Position numbers and translations under genes: made by a program
Shown: positions 1-5,698 of the stretch, piece after piece
Layout of the letters: each line of letters begins with the position of its first letter
Numbering within the stretch: the first letter of the stretch is position 1
NCBI GenBank assembly: GCA_039199225.1
Contig: JBCCSZ010000352.1
Location: 1 to 7,461 of the forward strand
Direction: 5' to 3'
Length of the DNA: 7,461 nucleotides
Source of the DNA: JBCCSZ01 sp039199225
Lineage (GTDB): Bacteria; Bacteroidota; Bacteroidia; Chitinophagales; Saprospiraceae
The notes under the pieces: generated by a model
Told to the model about the DNA's origin: nothing
What the model saw: only the letters and a program-made list of their open reading frames with translations
The model's database searches: none

Positions 1-1
1 C

Positions 2-1126
2 ATTAGCAATCCAATCAAAGAGCAGACAATTGCCCAGCCCATTATATCGGAAGTCATCGTCAACAACAAAGCCATTGCTCCACACCGATCCAATCATTTA
101 TCCTACCAAGAATCAAATGTTCAATTTCACTTTTTTGCCATCGATTACCAGCAAAATGGAAACATTAGCTATCGCCATCGCCTCAATGAAACGAGCCAGT
201 GGAGCCATACCAAATTGACAAACATCAGTTATGCCGCACTATCACCAGGGAGTTACAACTTCGAAGTTCAGGCGTTGGGAAAAAATGGTTGTTGGGGACC
301 TTCTATTGCCTATCCTTTTGCCATCCAACCACCTTTTTGGAAACAGTACTGGTTTATCATTGCCAGCCTACTTGCCTTCCTTGGAATCACCCATCTGGTT
401 TATCAAAATCGCATTCGACAAATTAAAGGCAAGGCGCAACTGGAATTAAAAATACAAGAGCTGCAACGATCTGCTTTACAAGCGCAAATGAATCCGCATT
501 TTATTTTTAATTGCCTCAATTCCATTCAGGGCTTCATTGCGGAAAAAAATACAAAAGCGGCCATTCACTACCTTTCTCATTTTTCGCGACTCATCAGAGC
601 AGTCCTAAACGCCAGCGTCAAGCGAGCCATTCCGGTAGAGGATGAAATAGAGTTGCTACAAAATTACATGGAGCTGGAAAAATCTCGCATGCCACATCCT
701 TTTGACTACCACATCATCGTCGACCCTGCGCTAGATGTTTCTGAAATATTTATTCCGCCACTACTGACACAACCCATCGTGGAGAATGCCATCATTCACG
801 GCCTATCTAAGGTTGAGCGAAAAGGTCGGATTGAAATTCGCTACCAAGCTTTCGATGAACATAAAATCAAAGTCACCATTCGGGACAATGGAAAGGGGAT
901 GGAAGAAAAAGCTGTTAACAGCATTTATCCATCGCTTGGCATGGGCATCACCCAAAAGCGATTGGAAATCCAACAGCTCAATGTTCATAAAAAGGATTTG
1001 CTAAGTGTCAAAAGTTTAGTGGGGCAGGCAGACTGGCAGCAAGGAACACAGTTGGAGATATTGATTGCAATCGTGCCGTCTTCTGCGGATTGGATGAAAC
1101 TCCAAACCACTTTGGATGGAGCGTAG
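2..1126 (+). CDS. Sensor histidine kinase, LytS/YehU type, with Y_Y_Y domain (5' partial)
   Basis: This is a membrane-bound sensor kinase that should autophosphorylate on histidine and pass the phosphate to a response regulator, usually of the LytTR type. The frame is open from base 2 to a TAG stop, giving 374 codons, so the start lies outside the window. Numbering within the fragment: residues about 37-107 resemble a Y_Y_Y domain (SYRHRL, then LSPGSYNFEVQA, then a PPFW end). About 116-134 is a single hydrophobic membrane helix. A short coiled linker follows, then the H-box QMNPHFIFNCLNSIQ with the phosphoacceptor His166. The N-box PIVENAIIHG has Asn262, and the ATP-binding G-boxes are DNGKGM (295-300) and LGMGI (312-316). 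In this family the Y_Y_Y domain usually follows a periplasmic beta-propeller, so the missing N-terminus probably holds propeller repeats; that is inference. No response regulator follows, because the next gene is convergent. The signal sensed cannot be read from the sequence. Confidence 0.93.
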   Translation: MSNPIKEQTIAQPIISEVIVNNKAIAPHRSNHLSYQESNVQFHFFAIDYQQNGNISYRHRLNETSQWSHTKLTNISYAALSPGSYNFEVQALGKNGCWGPSIAYPFAIQPPFWKQYWFIIASLLAFLGITHLVYQNRIRQIKGKAQLELKIQELQRSALQAQMNPHFIFNCLNSIQGFIAEKNTKAAIHYLSHFSRLIRAVLNASVKRAIPVEDEIELLQNYMELEKSRMPHPFDYHIIVDPALDVSEIFIPPLLTQPIVENAIIHGLSKVERKGRIEIRYQAFDEHKIKVTIRDNGKGMEEKAVNSIYPSLGMGITQKRLEIQQLNVHKKDLLSVKSLVGQADWQQGTQLEILIAIVPSSADWMKLQTTLDGA

Positions 1127-1138
1127 TTAGATGAAAAG

Positions 1139-1167
1139 AGAGGAAAAGGCATTACACCTCTTCCTCT
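1139..1167. terminator. Possible bidirectional terminator hairpin between convergent genes
   Basis: AGAGGAAAAGG at 1139-1149 can pair with CCTCTTCCTCT at 1157-1167, with one mismatch and a seven-base loop. It lies in the 66-base gap between the stop of the kinase (1126) and the stop of the convergent metalloprotease (1193), which is where a shared terminator is expected. Neither side has a long T-tract: the - strand continues into a short T-rich stretch (CTTTTCATC), and the + strand is only moderately AT-rich. The hairpin is seen directly; its role as a terminator is inferred. Confidence 0.45.
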
Positions 1168-1192
1168 GTTAACATGTATTAAATTAGACGGG

Positions 1193-4100
1193 TTATTTAT
1201 GTACAATGATGAATCGCACTGTCTCAACCGGTAGGTCGCCTTGGTACCAATTGCAGAAATAAATACCTTCCTCCAAATCGGCAGTAGAAAGTAAAACTTC
1301 TCTTTGATCGACACCAACGGATTCGATCATTACGGTTTTACCCACAACATCTCTAATGATCAGGCGATTCTGGCCTTGATAATCATTTTGTTTTAGTTGA
1401 ACCGTCAAGGATTCATTGGCAGGGTTTGGGTAAAGCGAAAGTTGTTGAACGGAACTTGGATAAGCAGTTGATTTTTCAATGCTTACCACCTGGCAAAGCA
1501 CATCGTCGTTGTAATCTGCATCGTCGAATTGTGGATTCAAAGACAAGAGGTTTCTAGCCTGGTACACAGCGTCTCCGCCCGCCAAGGGGCATTGGTTGGC
1601 AATACCCAACAAGGTTTCAAGTTGACCATGGTTGTACTGCAGCAGACCGCTACTTTGAAGATTGCCAATCAGCAAGCTGAGGTACAAGTCGTTGACCGTT
1701 TTTTGATTTTGCTCGTAGATTTCAACGGTGTTAATGGTTAGATTTTGGGCCTTAATCTGATTGAGGTTGCTCACTCTTTTTTGCATGATGGGTTGTGCAA
1801 TGGCCTTTTGTTGAGCAACAGCTTGCCTGATCTCATCCATGTGAACAATCCTCTGTGTCATCAGCATTGTACTATCCGCAAGCGTATCGATCAATTGTCG
1901 ATTGATGTCTATGATGGCCGTTGTATTTGATTCTATGACGCTCTCTATATTGTCGAGCTGTGCCTTATTGCTTTCACTCAACCTAAGCGCCTGTTGTATG
2001 TATCTGTCTACCAGGTAAAACTGACCAACTGTTTGATGCTGCATGGCTGCCATGAAGCTGGCAAACTGTGGTTCGTTGACAGGAGTCTCAGCGACAGCTT
2101 TGTAGAGTTGACGACGTCCGGTCCAAAGCGTAGCATCCTGAAAATCTGGCGTGAGATCATTTCCATTGACAATGGAATGCGTTAATTCAGACACTCCGAC
2201 AAAGCCTTCCAGTGGCGCCTCTGAATCTATGCAACCCACCTCCGGACAACCCTCAAAAGGTTCGCTTCCCGGACCGCCTGGGATGTTCTCAACAAAAATA
2301 GTCGGATCGGCATTTGTGAAATTATCGGCAATATTACCATCAACCAGGTAGCGATTTTCTGTGGCATTGGTGGTAGAGCCAAAATATTTTGCTCCTATCC
2401 CGCCGCTGTAATTTCCCGACCACCGATTGCCAGTGTATTTTTGGATACCAACCGTTGCGTTTGCATTGCCACTTGGCGATCCATACAACACGCCATGTCG
2501 GTGAGTACCTATTTGATTACCGGCTATCATTGTTTTGGTACAGACGCCCCAGGCATTGATGCCATTCGATCCCAGATCAGTGCTGTTACACATAATGCCA
2601 TTAAAGCTCGAACCCGACAAGCGGATGTTGTTACCGTAAACCCCGGAAGATGGCAGACCACTAATCGTATTGCACTCGACTACATTGCCAATGCCACCAC
2701 TCAAAGCAATACCGGCTTGATAGCGTTGAGTGAAATCTCCCAATACGACATTGTTCTTTACTCGGCTCTTTGAGGTGCTTCGCAATAGTATACCATAGCG
2801 GCCATTTTGAACATTGATGGATGGATTGTCTTCGATGTTCCAGCTTGTGCCATCGTTGTTTTCATAGGTGATGATGCCCGTCCCTCTAATCCAATCGATG
2901 GTGATGTTGTTGTTCTTAATTCGATTGGAAGGGTCTGTCGGAGCGCAGTTGCGTAGGTCAATGCCCTTGTCGCCGGTGATGTTGTTATTCTGGATGATGG
3001 ATCGCGTGTTGGTCGCATTGATGATGTACATCCCTCTGCTAACATCGGACATGGTGGTTCCTTGAACGTAGAGGTTGTTTTCGCCAATGGAAAGTATCCC
3101 TTGTAGACAATCTGTAAAGGTTACCGGATGGGTTCTGGAGGGATTTACATAGGTGGCGTGATGACTGGTAGAAGTTCTGATTCCCTGATTCAGATCGGAA
3201 AATTCTCCTCCAAAGATAAACAGGTTTGAATTGACGGATGAAATGCCACGGTTGAGGTTGATAAATCTGTTTTCTGGCATATCGGGATCGACGGATGCAA
3301 CCATCATGTAATCGCATTCGTTGTCTATTCCTTTACGGCCTCTTTGACCACTCAGCGGAGGTTTCAATCCTCCTTCTGTGGCGAAGATATTTCCACCCGC
3401 AATCGACACGCCCGATACGGTTCCATCACCGGTATAAACACCCACATCGTTGTTGATGAATCGGCTGTTGGTCACAAATGCATAAGCATCACTTCCAAAA
3501 GATGAACTTGCCGTCCCCTCGATTCCTGTCATGGCATCTCTGATGACCGCGCGATCCATATTCATTCTTGCTCCTTCTTGCAGGACGACACCATCCCACA
3601 TGGTTGTACAACCCGATAGCATACTGCCACCTTCCAGATTCAGGGTGCCACCGCCTTCTACCACTAATCTGGCCCCGGCTTCAAAAATAACACAACTGCC
3701 TTTTCTGATATTCAATGTCGAACCATTTCTTACAATAAGCTGTGAACCAACGCCCATTCTGATGAGTGATCCATTGCTGAAACAGTACTCCTCTGGAATA
3801 TCGACAATAAATTGATTGTCTATTGAGAGACTATGTCTTGCCTGTGGTGAAGAACCACAACTTGTCAATTGCGGAAAATTATTGTAAAACTCGAGAATTT
3901 GATTTAGGCCGGCACTTGAGTTGACAAGGTCAGATAATACCACAGAGGCTCTCTGTTGATTGGGCTGGCTGGAGGTGACATTGATGACAGCGCTTTCCAG
4001 ATAGGTCTCGCCATTACTCAGGGTAGCCGAAAAATCTAAACTAGGTCTGGAAGTATTGTTGGAGCCGAGTCCGGCTTGCCCCACCACTGTAAAGGTCTTG

Positions 4101-5170
4101 CATTCATTGGCAATAAAATTAACAGAGGCAGTGGACTGAAAAGCTGTATTGCTGGCACTAATCTGTGTAGGTGTCGGAAACCCAGGAGGAATTTGCGTAA
4201 TATTCAGCAGGCTTGGAGCGAAAGAAAACCGAAGGTCTATCGTTTTATCACTCGTACAATCATTGCACAGCTCATAGGTAAAGGTTACTTGGGTGCTATT
4301 GCCACAGCCAATAACGATGGCAGATCTATCGGAAGTAATATCAGTAGCTATCTTACACCTGCCACATTCAATTTCGCCTATTCTAGGCTCGTTGTTCAGG
4401 CAAGGCTGGGTGTTAATTCTGGTATTGATTCTGTTGGCGACAATCTCAGAAAAATATTGCTGAATTGTTAAATCTGCAGAACCACAGGAACCCACTCTGC
4501 CCTGGCACATGATGGTTTCAGTGGAAGGGTTGTCGCAGATGTCGCATTGTGGAAATTGTTTATCTACATGGCCAACATCAAAATAATGTCCTAACTCATG
4601 GGTGAAAGTAATATAATTGGGTTCGTTTTTTGAGGCAGCATTTAGGAAGCCGTACGAAGTATTATTCGCCTGTCTTTTCAAAAAGCTGCTTTCTCTGCAT
4701 TCGACACCTCCTCCAACACGGTTGAAATAGCCACAGGCTACCTGATTGAATGGTTTACCAGAAAAAAGAAAAGTTACATCTCTTGGAATGCAATTTCCAG
4801 CCTCACCATTGTAATGGTCTCGCAAGACAGATGTCAACATAATCGCATTGCTTCCAGCGTCAGAACCCGTCAGATCAGGGAAGGGATCATTGATGTCATC
4901 TTCTATATCCAGAGATACCAAAACGACTTCGAGATTAAAATACCTTTGATACACTTCACTCGCTAAATCTATACAAGTTTGTACGTATGCCGCAACCGAA
5001 TTAGAATCAAAATTGTGCAGTACGTACATCTCATAGTCGGTGACAACAGCGACTTCTAAGTATCTTTGTGGGTTGTTGTAAGAAATAAAAGAACGGTTAC
5101 AGGTATTTTGACTAAAACTCGCTTGAGAAAGTGCGAATAAAAGACCCAATACCATGATGAGATTCTTCAT
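1193..5170 (-). CDS. Secreted reprolysin-like metalloprotease with parallel beta-helix and T9SS sorting domain
   Basis: This is a complete 1325-residue secreted or surface-attached protein. Residues 1-21 form a Sec signal peptide (Lys near the N-terminus, a hydrophobic core, an end near SFSQ). About 37-255 resembles an M12B/reprolysin zinc protease: RYLEVAVVTDYEMY at the start, RDVTFLFSG in the middle, the zinc site HELGHYFDVGH at 191-201 with Glu192 as the likely catalytic base, and a probable Met-turn at TIMC (219-222). Many cysteines surround the site. About 270-400 is a beta-rich, Ig-like stretch. About 455-960 has repeated short strands with Gly/Asn turns (for example SQLIVRNGSTLNI, then MWDGVVLQEGARM), typical of a right-handed parallel beta-helix. 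About 1010-1215 is mostly helical. About 1245-1325 is a T9SS type A sorting domain (SLYPNP, then GIYF near the end), which is normally removed on export. The ATG start is supported by an in-frame TAA five codons upstream and by the signal peptide. The upstream TGACTTTG (- strand, 5219-5226) is one base off the Bacteroidota -7 consensus, so the promoter is uncertain. Protease activity is well supported; the substrate is unknown, and the helix may bind glycans or surfaces. Confidence 0.92.
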   Translation of the reverse strand: MKNLIMVLGLLFALSQASFSQNTCNRSFISYNNPQRYLEVAVVTDYEMYVLHNFDSNSVAAYVQTCIDLASEVYQRYFNLEVVLVSLDIEDDINDPFPDLTGSDAGSNAIMLTSVLRDHYNGEAGNCIPRDVTFLFSGKPFNQVACGYFNRVGGGVECRESSFLKRQANNTSYGFLNAASKNEPNYITFTHELGHYFDVGHVDKQFPQCDICDNPSTETIMCQGRVGSCGSADLTIQQYFSEIVANRINTRINTQPCLNNEPRIGEIECGRCKIATDITSDRSAIVIGCGNSTQVTFTYELCNDCTSDKTIDLRFSFAPSLLNITQIPPGFPTPTQISASNTAFQSTASVNFIANECKTFTVVGQAGLGSNNTSRPSLDFSATLSNGETYLESAVINVTSSQPNQQRASVVLSDLVNSSAGLNQILEFYNNFPQLTSCGSSPQARHSLSIDNQFIVDIPEEYCFSNGSLIRMGVGSQLIVRNGSTLNIRKGSCVIFEAGARLVVEGGGTLNLEGGSMLSGCTTMWDGVVLQEGARMNMDRAVIRDAMTGIEGTASSSFGSDAYAFVTNSRFINNDVGVYTGDGTVSGVSIAGGNIFATEGGLKPPLSGQRGRKGIDNECDYMMVASVDPDMPENRFINLNRGISSVNSNLFIFGGEFSDLNQGIRTSTSHHATYVNPSRTHPVTFTDCLQGILSIGENNLYVQGTTMSDVSRGMYIINATNTRSIIQNNNITGDKGIDLRNCAPTDPSNRIKNNNITIDWIRGTGIITYENNDGTSWNIEDNPSINVQNGRYGILLRSTSKSRVKNNVVLGDFTQRYQAGIALSGGIGNVVECNTISGLPSSGVYGNNIRLSGSSFNGIMCNSTDLGSNGINAWGVCTKTMIAGNQIGTHRHGVLYGSPSGNANATVGIQKYTGNRWSGNYSGGIGAKYFGSTTNATENRYLVDGNIADNFTNADPTIFVENIPGGPGSEPFEGCPEVGCIDSEAPLEGFVGVSELTHSIVNGNDLTPDFQDATLWTGRRQLYKAVAETPVNEPQFASFMAAMQHQTVGQFYLVDRYIQQALRLSESNKAQLDNIESVIESNTTAIIDINRQLIDTLADSTMLMTQRIVHMDEIRQAVAQQKAIAQPIMQKRVSNLNQIKAQNLTINTVEIYEQNQKTVNDLYLSLLIGNLQSSGLLQYNHGQLETLLGIANQCPLAGGDAVYQARNLLSLNPQFDDADYNDDVLCQVVSIEKSTAYPSSVQQLSLYPNPANESLTVQLKQNDYQGQNRLIIRDVVGKTVMIESVGVDQREVLLSTADLEEGIYFCNWYQGDLPVETVRFIIVHK

Positions 5171-5229
5171 AGTAAATATGATTTATGGATTAAAAAATGG
5201 TGCCATCCACACATTCCCAAAGTCAGTGT

Positions 5230-5305
5230 AAAAAAAGAGAGCGTAGCTTTGTTTTGTAGCTCATGCAAGCCTCTTATCGAAGAGGCTACCTTTGTGATGA
5301 GCTAC
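5230..5305 (-). terminator. Nested inverted repeat with distal T-tract, possible terminator of the small - strand frame
   Basis: An outer 9-bp perfect inverted repeat (GTAGCTCAT at 5256-5264 and ATGAGCTAC at 5297-5305) encloses an inner 8-bp perfect hairpin (AGCCTCTT at 5268-5275 and AAGAGGCT at 5280-5287) with the four-base loop ATCG. On the - strand the structure begins at the stop codon of the 5302-5565 frame and is followed, about 19 bases later, by seven T's (5230-5236). That order fits a terminator reading leftward, but the gap to the T-tract is longer than in a classical intrinsic terminator. It could instead be an RNA structure or a remnant of a mobile element. Confidence 0.35.
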
Positions 5306-5565
5306 TTGCTTGCCCACAGGTCGGATGTTTTGTCGTTGTAATTATTTCTAAAATAACCATTGCGATGGAACACAACTTTTCTATTAGCTTGAGGGAATGT
5401 AGATTCGGGAATGATGTGGATAGAACTGCTTAAGTAGCTAATAGATGAATATGCACAAACATACACTCCATCTTCAGCTATTTCTACCAGATTAAAAATC
5501 CGGTCACATTCATTACATATCTGGTTCCTTTCACTTGATAAGTGAATTGATGCTAGCGGCTTCAC
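5302..5565 (-). CDS. Small hypothetical protein, 87 aa, doubtful
   Basis: I do not recognise this frame. It would start at GTG (5563-5565), with an in-frame TAG two codons upstream, so it cannot extend further in this frame. No ATG lies near the start, and AAAGTAGG upstream is only a weak ribosome-binding candidate. The product has a CNEC motif near residue 18 and a further Cys about 20 residues on (VYVCAY), which might bind a metal, then a polar C-terminal half (KVVFHRNGYFRNNYND) ending in LWASK. There is no signal peptide or membrane helix. Its stop lies inside the nested hairpin, which suits a transcription unit ending there. It could be a genuine small gene, the remainder of a decayed one, or chance; codon choice looks coding-like by eye, but nothing else supports it. 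Confidence 0.35.
   Translation of the reverse strand: MKPLASIHLSSERNQICNECDRIFNLVEIAEDGVYVCAYSSISYLSSSIHIIPESTFPQANRKVVFHRNGYFRNNYNDKTSDLWASK
5530..5546. repeat. Short perfect inverted repeat
   Basis: TTCACTT at 5530-5536 pairs perfectly with AAGTGAA at 5540-5546 around the three-base loop GAT. It lies just inside the 5' end of the doubtful 87-codon frame, about 150 bases upstream of the methyltransferase start. It could be a protein-binding palindrome or an RNA hairpin near that frame's start codon, or it may be chance. No function is assigned. Confidence 0.4.
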
Positions 5566-5673
5566 GACCTACTTTTTCTACCCTGTCAAAGCGTCAATAC
5601 AGCACCTGTAGGGAGGGTTACAGATTGATGAATCAGTACAACAATTCGTTTTACGATAGTTGAAGTAAATCCT

Positions 5674-5681
5674 TATATTTG
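5674..5681 (+). promoter_or_regulatory. Bacteroidota-type -7 promoter element of the methyltransferase gene
   Basis: TATATTTG matches the known Bacteroidota -7 consensus TAnnTTTG exactly and lies 17 bases before the ATG at 5699. The -33 region, near 5649-5653, is T-rich (TTTTA) but lacks a clear TTG. Transcription starting a few bases after the element would leave a leader of only about 10-15 bases, holding AGGGG at 5691-5695, which is close to the ATG for a normal ribosome-binding site. An imperfect dyad over the -33 region (CAAC 5639-5642 with GTTG 5659-5662; TCG 5646-5648 with CGA 5654-5656) could be an operator, but it is weak. Confidence 0.6.
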
Positions 5682-5698
5682 TTTCAAAAAAGGGGTTG

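Larger units (their letters stand above)
5171..5698. other. Sparse region between the divergent protease and methyltransferase genes
   Basis: These 528 bases hold no gene I can assign with confidence. From left to right they contain an AT-rich leader for the protease gene, a run of seven A's (T's on the - strand) at 5230-5236, a nested inverted repeat at 5256-5305, a weakly supported 87-codon frame on the - strand (5302-5565), a short perfect hairpin at 5530-5546, and about 130 bases with the methyltransferase promoter. I see no tRNA, no insertion sequence ends and no tandem repeats here. Confidence 0.6.

Noticed and set aside
30..218. 62-codon ATG-started frame on the + strand at the left edge
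   Set aside because: The kinase frame is open here and encodes a good Y_Y_Y domain, so this is a shadow in another frame.
985..1317. 110-codon open frame on the - strand spanning the convergent gap
   Set aside because: It overlaps the 3' ends of both the kinase and the protease gene and would run through the hairpin at 1139-1167. The two real genes explain the sequence better.
2441..2773. 110-codon open frame on the + strand
   Set aside because: It is antisense to the beta-helix coding region. The repetitive composition of that region readily leaves opposite-strand frames open.
4076..4471. 131-codon open frame on the + strand
   Set aside because: It lies wholly antisense to the protease gene, whose frame has clear domains throughout. 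The product has no recognisable features.
5456..5463. CAAACATA, a - strand match to the -7 consensus TAnnTTTG
   Set aside because: It lies inside the 87-codon frame, nearly 290 bases before the protease start, with no matching -33 element at the right distance. A match this short is expected by chance.
5525..5587. A 20-codon open run on the - strand reading RFDRVEKVGREAASINSLIK before a stop, in a different frame from the 87-codon frame
   Set aside because: It looks protein-like and could be the tail of a decayed gene, but it has no start codon, a stop directly upstream and no recognisable match, so it may be chance.
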